DNA of 5,993 nucleotides from Treponema sp. (GTDB taxonomy: Bacteria; Spirochaetota; Spirochaetia; Treponematales; Treponemataceae). How positions within the stretch are numbered: the first letter of the stretch is position 1; every line of letters starts with the position of its first letter. Location of the stretch: positions 1 through 5,993 of the forward strand of contig JAEDFA010000070.1 of assembly GCA_016293005.1 (NCBI GenBank), written 5' to 3'. A program made the position numbers and the translations under genes. Below, in pieces: positions 1 through 5,696 of this stretch. The notes below the pieces were generated by a model. That model was not told where the DNA came from and did not search any database. It saw nothing but the letters and a program-made list of their open reading frames with translations.

Positions 1-1
1 G

Positions 2-352
2 TTTACGACCGAACCCTCGATTCTGCAAACCTGGTGGCACTACATATTGTCTAATACTATGATAGGTACCAATTCAGAATACATATCAACACCTAACGGT
101 TCTCTAATTAGATACAATTCTGATGAAACCTATGAGACAATAAAAACCGACTTCTGCCAGAAATGCGGCTACACAGGCGAAATTCAAATTGCAACGGACG
201 GCGACGGAAAATTAATCTGGGAAAGTCCAAACTGCAAAAATCACGATCAGGCCACAATGAACGTTGCAAGAAGAACCTGCGGTTACATCGGAACACAATA
301 CTGGAATCAGGGACGCACACAGGAAATAAAAGAGTGTGAGCTGCATTTGTAA
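2..352 (+). CDS. nrdD: Anaerobic (class III) ribonucleoside-triphosphate reductase, C-terminal part, 5' end outside window
   Basis: NrdD reduces ribonucleoside triphosphates to deoxyribonucleotides without oxygen, using a glycyl radical. Only about the last 116 codons are present, open from base 2. The glycyl-radical loop RRTCGYIG is clear, with the radical glycine at 281-283, followed by the family-type tail WNQGRTQEIK. Upstream is the zinc-knuckle region: CQKC at 155-166 is normal, but the second pair, normally CPxC, reads SPNC, so the third zinc cysteine is Ser (224-226). The last residues read KECELHL, where I expect KERVLHL from memory of the family. The first 15 or so residues in this frame are not ones I recognise as NrdD, so a frame error near bases 1-46 is possible. 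nrdG begins on the base after the stop, which supports one operon. The family call is very secure; whether this copy is functional is less sure. Confidence 0.93.
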   Translation, partial: FTTEPSILQTWWHYILSNTMIGTNSEYISTPNGSLIRYNSDETYETIKTDFCQKCGYTGEIQIATDGDGKLIWESPNCKNHDQATMNVARRTCGYIGTQYWNQGRTQEIKECELHL

Positions 353-838
353 ATGTACTACGGAGAAATTAAAAAATTCGACATTTCAAACGGAGAAGGT
401 GTTAGAGTTTACATCTTTGTTTCAGGATGCAGAGTTCATTGTCCGGGCTGTTTTAACAAATGCACTTGGGATTTTCAGTACGGAAAACTTTTTACAGAAG
501 AAACAGAAAACGAAATAACCGAAGCTCTTTCAAAGGAATTTATTTCGGGACTTACAGTTCTTGGAGGAGAGCCTTTCGAACCTGAAAACCAGGAAGTTCT
601 TGCGCCGTTTTTATCAAAAATAAAAAAAATGTTTCCCAAGAAAACAATCTGGTGCTACACAGGCTACGTTTACGACAAGGACATTCTTCCTTCCGACGGA
701 AAAAAACACTGCACCTTTACAGAGCAATTTTTAAGCTGCATTGACGTTCTTGTAGACGGGCCTTTTATAGAAGAGCTTAAGGACATTTCACTGCAATTTC
801 GCGGCTCAAGAAATCAGCGGATTCTTCATTTAAAATAA
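353..838 (+). CDS. nrdG: Anaerobic ribonucleotide reductase activating protein (radical SAM)
   Basis: NrdG is the cytoplasmic radical-SAM activase that uses a [4Fe-4S] cluster and S-adenosylmethionine to install the glycyl radical on NrdD. The 161-residue length is normal for the family. The cluster motif is CRVHCPGC (C26, C30, C33), in the usual context VSGCxxxCPGCFN. The SAM-binding GGEP motif is at residues 71-74 (VLGGEPFEP). Further family signatures are VDGPFIEELKD, and QFRGSRNQRIL close to the C-terminus. The ATG directly follows the nrdD stop codon (TAA then ATG) and no good Shine-Dalgarno precedes it, so translation is probably coupled to nrdD. Nothing suggests damage: all catalytic motifs are intact, unlike the altered zinc knuckle of the neighbouring nrdD. 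The gene ends 6 bases before the convergent kinase gene. Confidence 0.97.
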   Translation: MYYGEIKKFDISNGEGVRVYIFVSGCRVHCPGCFNKCTWDFQYGKLFTEETENEITEALSKEFISGLTVLGGEPFEPENQEVLAPFLSKIKKMFPKKTIWCYTGYVYDKDILPSDGKKHCTFTEQFLSCIDVLVDGPFIEELKDISLQFRGSRNQRILHLK

Positions 839-844
839 ATTCAG

Positions 845-3568
845 CTACAAGCTCATAACTGCCAGAATCCATTCGCTTCTGCTTTTTACGCCGAATTTTT
901 CATATATGTGCTGAATGTGAGTTGCAACCGTGCTGGTGGCAATAAAAAGCTCCTTTGCAATCTGCTTGTTAGTCTGATTCTTTAGCAAAAACTCAGCAAT
1001 TTCAATTTCCCTTGACGACAAGCCGAATTTTTTATAGGCACAAATTCTGTTTTCTTTTGAATCAGCGGCAGAAGCAATCGGCAAGTCTGAATTCAATTTG
1101 CTGCCATAAAAAGATTCCGCCGACCTATTTATAAAATCTGTTATTGTCTTTGCAAAATCTTTTTTAACATTTACTTTTAAAGACAAAATCGAATAGACTT
1201 TTAAAAGCAGTTCCGTTTGCGAAAAAGGCTTGAAAATATAATCCACCGCACCTTCCTCAATTGAAATGCGCCGAAGTTTGGAATCCTGCACGCCAGTTAA
1301 AAACAAAAATGGAATTGTTTTTAGCTTTTCGTTCCTGCGGCAAATTTCAAAAAAAGCCTTTCCATCCATAACCGGCATAACCATATCCGAAATTATCAAA
1401 TCGGGAATTTCTTCCTTAAATTTTTCAAGAGCATCCTTTCCATTACAAGCGGCAAAAAACGTGCAGTAAGGCTTGAACATATTTTGAATATTTTCCAAAA
1501 GTGAAAGATTGTCTTCCACGCAAAGAATTTTTACGCCTTGCATTATCTGCAAAAAGTCATAATTTTGAAGCGCGGAAACATTCAGTTCAGGCTCATTTTC
1601 ATAGAAAAGTCGCTCCGTTTTTTGAATGCAATTTTCATCAGTGCCGGAAACAATTTCAAGAGGCAGACGGGCTTCAAAAACAACTTTGTGCAAATTTTTT
1701 CCGTCCTTAAAAGCAGGAACACAAACCGCATTGCAGTTTCCGTTATAAAGCCTGCAAATCCTCCGCACAAGATTAAGCCCGATTCCCATTCCCGCAATAT
1801 TTTCTGGAATATTTTTTCCACGGAAGCCAAACGCAAAAAGCTGCTCAATGTTCTGCTCGGAAATATTTTCAGAAAAATTTGAGACTCTATAAACCAGCGT
1901 TTTGCTCGAACTGTCCCATTCAATGTTCACGCCAATTTGAGTTTTTTCCACGGAATATTTTATCGCATTGTCAATCAGATTTATAAAAACAGTTTCCAAA
2001 AACAAAGGAAAAACCAAAACGCAAAGTTCTTCGCCGCATGAATAAGTCCAGGAAATTTCAATTCCTTTTAACTTCGCATAAGAAATAAAATTGTCCAGAC
2101 ACTGCCGGAACAAATTCATAACAAGAACCGCGGATTTCATTCTTGCAGCTTCCTGAATATTTTGTTCCTGCCGTTCAAGCGAGTTTACCATGAGCGCAAT
2201 ATTTTTTATTCTTTGTATATTTCCGTTCGCGCTTTTTATACAGGCAGAAAAATTCTTTAAAGCCCCCACACGGAAATCATTTTGCTTGTAAAATTCATTT
2301 GCAATGTTTTCCATTTCTTCAACTGAATTCTGGATAATCGTAACTGGAGCAAGAAGCTCATGCGCTGAAGATTTTAAGAAATACGAAGATTCCCTAAGTA
2401 GATTGAATTCTTTTTGCCTTTGCCTGACTTTTATAAAAATGCTCGCGCCATAAATAAGAATGTGCGAAACAAAACAAATGTCGTAGCCAAAATAATAATC
2501 GTTGTCAAAAACAGAAAGTAAGCTCACATTGAATTTAAGACGCAAAAGATGCAATGACTGCCTGAAAATAATATAGACAAAAAGCGGAACCCAGGAAAAA
2601 ATCAAAAGCGCCGGAATGTTTTTTCTTTTAAAAAATGAATGCACAAGAAGCACGCTGCAAAAAGCACAGCCAAAAATCAAAAAGCAGATTGTTGCAATGT
2701 ATGGAATTTTTACATCATCGCAAAATCCGTACAGAAAAACAGAAATCAGGCAGACAAATAAAATCAAGCCAAGAATTTTTTTGCACAAAATATTTTTTTC
2801 AATTGAAAGATTTTCCAAAAATAAAATCTGCGAAAAGCAAAGTCCAATGGCGCACACAATGTAACCGAATCTTACAAAAAACAGTTTCTGGCAAAAAGCG
2901 TTCCAAATGTACGTGCAGCCAAATCCTTTCATTGCAACTTGATAAAGAAAAAATGCAAAAGTCATAATGCCCAGATACAAAAAAAGTTTTTCCTTTAGGC
3001 TTGCAAACGAAACAAAAAGAGCCGCAGCCGTAACAAGCATAATTCCCAAAAATATTATATGCACAAACGAAAATCGCTCTGTCTGCTCAAAAAATTGCTC
3101 CATTGCAAAAAAACGGAACGTGCACGAAGTTGAATCTGAATTTTTAATTTTTAAAATATAGCATTCGTCAAAGAAATGACCTTTTGGAATTTCAAGAAAA
3201 ACTCTCCAGGATTTTATTGATTTTTGTGAATTGAAAATTGTTCTTCCCGCAACGCCGCTTTTTTTCCAGCTGCCATTTTCAAAAACATAAAGCTCTGCAA
3301 AATCCACGATTTCAGGACCAAGGTCAAGAATCTGCGCAGGAAATTCTTGAGAACTTTTGCGGTAAACGGCGCACCAAAGACTGCCTTTTATAAATCCGGG
3401 CGAAAAACGAAATCCGTTTTTTTTACAATCAGAAGGAATTGAAAAGTCAGAAGAAAGCTCGTTGTCCGCGTTCTGCCAATAATAAACCTGCGCTGAATTT
3501 TCCTGCGCAAAGAAAAATCCGCCGCAAACAAAAAACAAGACTGATAAAACCCAACAATTCTTTTTCAT
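845..3568 (-). CDS. 7TMR-DISM hybrid sensor histidine kinase with receiver and LuxR-type DNA-binding domain
   Basis: This is a membrane signal-transduction protein of 907 residues from the ATG at 3568. A signal peptide (MKKNCWVLSVLFFVCGGFFFA) is followed by a periplasmic DISMED2-like domain (about 22-160). Seven hydrophobic helices follow, near 169-188, 194-213, 230-249, 262-281, 289-311, 319-335 and 364-380. The HisKA box is SAHELLAP with H403. The HATPase has an N box (NLIDNAIKYS, N530/N534) and a G2 box (GMGIGL, about 593-598); its G1 box is the degenerate form VSNFSEN. The receiver (about 679-796) has the acidic pair E685/D686, phospho-acceptor D728 in SDMVMPVMDG, T758 and K780. A GerE/LuxR helix-turn-helix fills 850-907 (LSSREIEIAEFL, then TSTVATHIQHIYEKFG). 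Sensing, phosphotransfer and DNA binding thus sit in one chain. The frame is also open from a GTG at 3595 and an ATG at 3583. I chose 3568 because MKK opens a textbook signal peptide, but no start has a good Shine-Dalgarno. Signal and targets are unknown. Confidence 0.93.
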   Translation of the reverse strand: MKKNCWVLSVLFFVCGGFFFAQENSAQVYYWQNADNELSSDFSIPSDCKKNGFRFSPGFIKGSLWCAVYRKSSQEFPAQILDLGPEIVDFAELYVFENGSWKKSGVAGRTIFNSQKSIKSWRVFLEIPKGHFFDECYILKIKNSDSTSCTFRFFAMEQFFEQTERFSFVHIIFLGIMLVTAAALFVSFASLKEKLFLYLGIMTFAFFLYQVAMKGFGCTYIWNAFCQKLFFVRFGYIVCAIGLCFSQILFLENLSIEKNILCKKILGLILFVCLISVFLYGFCDDVKIPYIATICFLIFGCAFCSVLLVHSFFKRKNIPALLIFSWVPLFVYIIFRQSLHLLRLKFNVSLLSVFDNDYYFGYDICFVSHILIYGASIFIKVRQRQKEFNLLRESSYFLKSSAHELLAPVTIIQNSVEEMENIANEFYKQNDFRVGALKNFSACIKSANGNIQRIKNIALMVNSLERQEQNIQEAARMKSAVLVMNLFRQCLDNFISYAKLKGIEISWTYSCGEELCVLVFPLFLETVFINLIDNAIKYSVEKTQIGVNIEWDSSSKTLVYRVSNFSENISEQNIEQLFAFGFRGKNIPENIAGMGIGLNLVRRICRLYNGNCNAVCVPAFKDGKNLHKVVFEARLPLEIVSGTDENCIQKTERLFYENEPELNVSALQNYDFLQIMQGVKILCVEDNLSLLENIQNMFKPYCTFFAACNGKDALEKFKEEIPDLIISDMVMPVMDGKAFFEICRRNEKLKTIPFLFLTGVQDSKLRRISIEEGAVDYIFKPFSQTELLLKVYSILSLKVNVKKDFAKTITDFINRSAESFYGSKLNSDLPIASAADSKENRICAYKKFGLSSREIEIAEFLLKNQTNKQIAKELFIATSTVATHIQHIYEKFGVKSRSEWILAVMSL

Positions 3569-3618
3569 CAAGAAAGCAAACATAGCAAAACCCACAAGAA
3601 TTTTTTAGCAATCTTTGT

Positions 3619-3646
3619 ATTTTAATGGATATGGAAGAATTTTGAA
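3619..3646 (-). promoter_or_regulatory. Possible sigma-70-type promoter for the hybrid kinase
   Basis: On the minus strand TTCAAA (3646-3641) and TAAAAT (3624-3619) are separated by 16 bases, in the 64-base gap between the LRR gene stop and the kinase reading frame. Transcription would begin near 3612, giving a leader of about 44 bases to the ATG at 3568. The boxes are only moderate matches in very AT-rich DNA, so this is tentative. Without it the kinase would have to be read from the LRR gene upstream. Confidence 0.3.
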
Positions 3647-3659
3647 ATAAATAATATTT

Positions 3660-4160
3660 TCAATCAAATTCTCTAGAGTATCCCATTTTTATAAGAGTAA
3701 GCTGAACATCCATAGGAAGTGAACGGCATCCTCTAAAACTTGCCGCAGATGCATTGTCGCCAGCCCAAGAAATTTTATGAATTGGATAAGAAAAATAAAT
3801 CTGTGAAAGTGATCTGCAATCATAAAACGCCGCAGTCCAAACTATTTGCAAACTGCTTGGAAAATTTATTGTCCTTAATGAACGGCGACCTGAAAATGCA
3901 CCACGCCCAATCCATTCTATTGTTTCAGGAAGATGAACTTCAACAACTTCTGCAACATTTGTACCGCTGAATGCATCTCTGCCAATTCCCTTTACAGGAA
4001 GGTCATCGTAGTACGGCTGAATATAAACAACAGTATCTGTTCCTGTGTATTTGTCAATATAAATTCCGCTTCCGTCATCTGTTAGTCTAAATCTAAAAGT
4101 CGTATCAGCAAAAGCAGAACCAAGAAGACAAAATAAAATTGATATAAAGATTTGTTTCAA
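3660..4160 (-). CDS. Small secreted BspA-like leucine-rich repeat protein (LRR_5 type)
   Basis: The predicted product has 166 residues, starting at a TTG codon. A clear signal peptide (KQIFISILFCLLGSAFA, cleavage after A18) precedes a short array of BspA/LRR_5-type repeats. Their signature of an aromatic residue, Gly or Cys and a hydrophobic strand recurs: IGRDAFSGTN (59-68), IGRGAFSGRRSL (84-95), WTAAFYDCRSL (108-118) and ASFRGCRSL (140-148). Proteins of this family are usually surface or periplasmic binding and adhesion proteins in Treponema and Bacteroidetes, often with many repeats; this one has about four, near the lower size limit. The open frame extends 11 codons upstream, but the TTG at 4160 has an AAGGAG seven bases before it and begins the signal peptide, so it is preferred. 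It lies 17 bases after the M15-like gene and is probably co-transcribed with it. The ligand is unknown. Confidence 0.8.
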   Translation of the reverse strand: MKQIFISILFCLLGSAFADTTFRFRLTDDGSGIYIDKYTGTDTVVYIQPYYDDLPVKGIGRDAFSGTNVAEVVEVHLPETIEWIGRGAFSGRRSLRTINFPSSLQIVWTAAFYDCRSLSQIYFSYPIHKISWAGDNASAASFRGCRSLPMDVQLTLIKMGYSREFD

Positions 4161-4167
4161 TTCAAAC

Positions 4168-4173
4168 TCCTTG
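4168..4173 (-). promoter_or_regulatory. Ribosome binding site that fixes a TTG start
   Basis: AAGGAG on the minus strand (4173-4168) lies seven bases before TTG at 4160-4158, in the gap between the M15-like and LRR genes. No ATG is available in the reading frame nearby, and the residues after this TTG form a signal peptide. The site therefore decides the start of the LRR gene. Confidence 0.75.
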
Positions 4174-4177
4174 TAAA

Positions 4178-4696
4178 TTAAGGTAAATAACAATGAAAAA
4201 CTGTAGCTCTATCTATAGAAACATAATAACTATCTGGCGGAATTTCATATATAATGCCAAGGTTATGAGCTTGCAGTATTTTTGAAAATTCTTGCTTTCC
4301 TGATAAGTCCAAATTTCGAACAGAAACATCTTGAGCTTTTCCACCTACATGAGCAAAACCATTAGGCTTTCCTGCTTGAGCCATAATTTCTCTTTCCCAC
4401 CATGAAAGCATTTCTGCTGTCATTTCTGATGGAGCTGCTGGCAATTTTTTTCCAAAACACTTTGAAAATCTGTTTTGTATATTCGGATATTTTCCAGGTC
4501 TAGAAAGAATGAACTCCATTTGTTTTTCCCAAGTTCTTTCCCCATTACCGCCAGTCATATAGACTTTACCAGAATACTCAGGAAAAGATTCTTCAAATTC
4601 TTTAATTGCATTATATACAACAGAATTCGCTTTTTGAGAAAATATTGGAAATACCGAAAATAAAAATATAATGTGAAATATTAGTAATTTTTTCAT
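4178..4696 (-). CDS. Exported M15-family-like (D-Ala-D-Ala carboxypeptidase / L-Ala-D-Glu peptidase-like) protein
   Basis: The product has 172 residues from the ATG at 4696, with a signal peptide MKKLLIFHIIFLFSVFPIFS. The mature part resembles zinc peptidases of family M15, which cut peptidoglycan stem peptides. VYMTGGNGERTWEKQMEFI (45-63) matches the position of the family SGYRxxxxQ segment. AHVGGKAQD (115-123) fits the zinc motif HxxGxAxD with H116 and D123. A candidate third zinc ligand is H168 in ATVFHCY, 45 residues after D123, close to the spacing in listerial phage endolysins. The catalytic Glu normally three residues before that His is Thr here (T165), so activity is doubtful. The frame is open up to an ATG at 4735, but that codon lies inside the stem of a terminator hairpin, so 4696 is chosen, although it has no Shine-Dalgarno. 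The LRR gene follows after 17 bases. The family call is by motif only. Confidence 0.65.
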   Translation of the reverse strand: MKKLLIFHIIFLFSVFPIFSQKANSVVYNAIKEFEESFPEYSGKVYMTGGNGERTWEKQMEFILSRPGKYPNIQNRFSKCFGKKLPAAPSEMTAEMLSWWEREIMAQAGKPNGFAHVGGKAQDVSVRNLDLSGKQEFSKILQAHNLGIIYEIPPDSYYVSIDRATVFHCYLP

Positions 4697-4705
4697 ATAT
4701 GTAAC

Positions 4706-4749
4706 AAAAAAAGGTAAAGCTAAGAAATGGTACATTTCAAAACTTTACC
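4706..4749 (-). terminator. Rho-independent terminator after the cysteine-rich gene
   Basis: On the minus strand, GGTAAAG (4749-4743) pairs with CTTTACC (4719-4713). Inside it GAAATG (4738-4733) pairs with CATTTC (4729-4724) around a three-base loop. The two stems are separated by TTTT and TTAG, which partly pair. Seven T residues (4712-4706) follow the stem directly. It begins 11 bases after the stop of the cysteine-rich gene, the normal place for a terminator. It has no T tract in the plus direction, so it acts only on minus-strand transcripts. It ends nine bases before the ATG of the M15-like gene. Confidence 0.85.
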
Positions 4750-4760
4750 ATATACTTTAA

Positions 4761-5048
4761 TTAGTTAGAGTTATTATTATTTTCCCTATAAGTTTTACAA
4801 TCGTAGTCATTATAGTCCTTAACTGTGAGTTTATCATCAGGTTGCGTACAAACCTCAGGTTGTTTTTTTCTCAATCTGTCTGCATAGTCAGCATCTTGTT
4901 CTGTACATTTTTTACATTTATAATATACGTTACCGCTCTCGTTACCGTTACGATTTTTTACACAACCACATGCGTAGTAACTTGCCGCAAATCCCATTCC
5001 AATAACTGCTGTTAATACAAACAGTCCCATAATAATCTTCTTTTTCAT
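4761..5048 (-). CDS. Small exported cysteine-rich protein, function unknown
   Basis: I do not recognise a family for this 95-residue product. It begins with a signal peptide (MKKKIIMGLFVLTAVIGMGFAA) and leaves a mature part of about 73 residues with six cysteines: C27 and C29 (CGC), C45 and C48 (CKKC), C67 and C84. That suits three disulphides or one to two bound metals in the periplasm. The rest is polar, with many Lys, Asp and Tyr, and the end is an Asn-rich tail (ENNNNSN). The ATG at 5048 is set by a strong AGGAGG six bases upstream; the open frame reaches back to 5117 but that extension has no support. It lies 58 bases downstream of the CxxCxGxG protein and is followed by a terminator, so the two form one transcript. 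The short cysteine-rich exported form is also seen in NVEALA-type bacterial proteins, but I see no convincing match. Confidence 0.8.
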   Translation of the reverse strand: MKKKIIMGLFVLTAVIGMGFAASYYACGCVKNRNGNESGNVYYKCKKCTEQDADYADRLRKKQPEVCTQPDDKLTVKDYNDYDCKTYRENNNNSN

Positions 5049-5054
5049 AGAAGA

Positions 5055-5061
5055 CCTCCTT
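5055..5061 (-). promoter_or_regulatory. Strong Shine-Dalgarno for the cysteine-rich protein
   Basis: AAGGAGG on the minus strand (5061-5055) stands six bases before the ATG at 5048-5046. It is the best ribosome binding site in the window. It fixes the start of the cysteine-rich gene in favour of the longer open frame, and suggests that this second gene of the operon is translated more strongly than the first. Confidence 0.8.
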
Positions 5062-5106
5062 TTTTTTGTCTTTAAAAATTTATTTTCAATTCCATACGGA
5101 AATGAA

Positions 5107-5661
5107 TTACCCGCCAAAATATCCCATTCCGTTACAAGAACGGCAATCTATTCGTCCAGTTCCCTCGCATCTTGTGCAGTTTCTTTTTCCAGTGCCAGAA
5201 CAAAATGTGCAGACTTCTTTTTCACCTGTAAGAATATTGGTATATTTATATCCAAATCCTGCACATGAATTGCAGCCTGTTTTTCCAATGCCCCAGCCGC
5301 TATTTAAACACTGATTGCACTGAATATTTCCGCGACCATTGCAAACCGTGCATACACGATGTGCGTTTTCAGATTCTTTTTCTTCTATATAACTCCAGCC
5401 ATTGCCGCCACAAGCCGAACAATTGGTTCTTCCGTTGCCATGGCAGTTTCCGCAGACTCTCGACTGAATCGCGCCGTTTCTTCCTTCTCGTCTAACGCTT
5501 CCTTTTCCGCCGCAAGTCCTGCATAAAACTGAACCAGTCCCAGAACATATTCCGCAGCGTTCACGGACAACTTCGGAATGAATGGAAAAAGCAAAAATCG
5601 CCAGCAATAAAAAAATGCAGAAAGTTGTTTTAAAATATATATCTTCCCTAAACATCATCAT
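5107..5661 (-). CDS. Exported protein with ten DnaJ-type CxxCxGxG zinc-knuckle motifs
   Basis: The product has 184 residues, with a hydrophobic export segment at 12-27 (TTFCIFLLLAIFAFSI) after a charged start. The rest is built from CxxCxGxG motifs like the zinc-finger region of DnaJ/Hsp40, beginning at C36, C47, C70, C81, C104, C115, C130, C151, C162 and C173. The sixth, CNQCLNSG, is degenerate; the other nine fit. Most occur as pairs eleven residues apart (C36/C47, C70/C81, C104/C115, C151/C162/C173). DnaJ itself has four such motifs, binding two zinc ions; ten could bind about five. There is no J domain. Thiol-disulphide or holdase activity is a family-based guess. Export to the periplasm is unusual for this fold. 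Three consecutive ATG codons (5661, 5658, 5655) are possible starts, none with a strong Shine-Dalgarno, and a tiny upstream ORF ends directly before the first. It is the first gene of a unit with the cysteine-rich protein. Confidence 0.85.
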   Translation of the reverse strand: MMMFREDIYFKTTFCIFLLLAIFAFSIHSEVVRERCGICSGTGSVLCRTCGGKGSVRREGRNGAIQSRVCGNCHGNGRTNCSACGGNGWSYIEEKESENAHRVCTVCNGRGNIQCNQCLNSGWGIGKTGCNSCAGFGYKYTNILTGEKEVCTFCSGTGKRNCTRCEGTGRIDCRSCNGMGYFGG

Positions 5662-5691
5662 TCACGACTTCTTCATATAAAGAACTTGCAT
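5662..5691 (-). promoter_or_regulatory. Nine-codon upstream ORF directly before the CxxCxGxG gene
   Basis: On the minus strand GAGGAA (5703-5698) precedes an ATG at 5691 by six bases. The ORF reads MQVLYMKKS and stops with TGA at 5664-5662. The next codon, in the same frame, is the first ATG of the CxxCxGxG gene. The upstream ORF has the better ribosome binding site, so ribosomes may load there and restart at the run of ATGs. Alternatively MKKS is the original N-terminus, and a stop mutation has split it from the gene. Confidence 0.4.
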
Positions 5692-5696
5692 ATAAA
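5674..5696 (-). repeat. Short direct repeat TTTATATG, 15-base period
   Basis: TTTATATG occurs at 5696-5689 and again at 5681-5674 on the minus strand. Each copy ends in an in-frame ATG of the tiny upstream ORF. It may be a small duplication around a start site, or chance in AT-rich DNA. Confidence 0.35.

Noticed and set aside
808..829. Possible hairpin AAGAA / TTCTT near the end of nrdG
   Set aside because: The stem is only five pairs plus weak inner pairs, with no T tract after it; not a credible terminator.
1501..1923. Several open frames on both strands within the kinase gene
   Set aside because: They lie over the ATPase and receiver-linker part of a continuous, well-conserved kinase frame; their translations are low-complexity shadows without start signals.
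2616..2967. Open frames on the plus strand opposite the membrane part of the kinase
   Set aside because: Lys/Gln-rich translations are the expected antisense of Phe/Leu-rich membrane helices; no ribosome binding site or recognisable domain.
3553..3568. Possible lipoprotein signal at the kinase N-terminus
   Set aside because: The Cys at FFVCGG lacks a proper lipobox and a better signal-peptidase I site (FFA-QE) follows.
3740..3970. Plus-strand open frame opposite the LRR gene
   Set aside because: The minus-strand LRR frame has a signal peptide, Shine-Dalgarno and repeat pattern; the opposite frame has none of these.
5066..5495. Plus-strand open frames opposite the CxxCxGxG gene
   Set aside because: Their Pro-, Phe- and His-rich translations are mirror products of the Gly/Cys repeats on the minus strand.
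5107..5555. Repeat structure suggesting a CRISPR or tandem DNA repeat
   Set aside because: The periodicity is at the protein level (CxxCxGxG); DNA units are not identical and there are no regular spacers.
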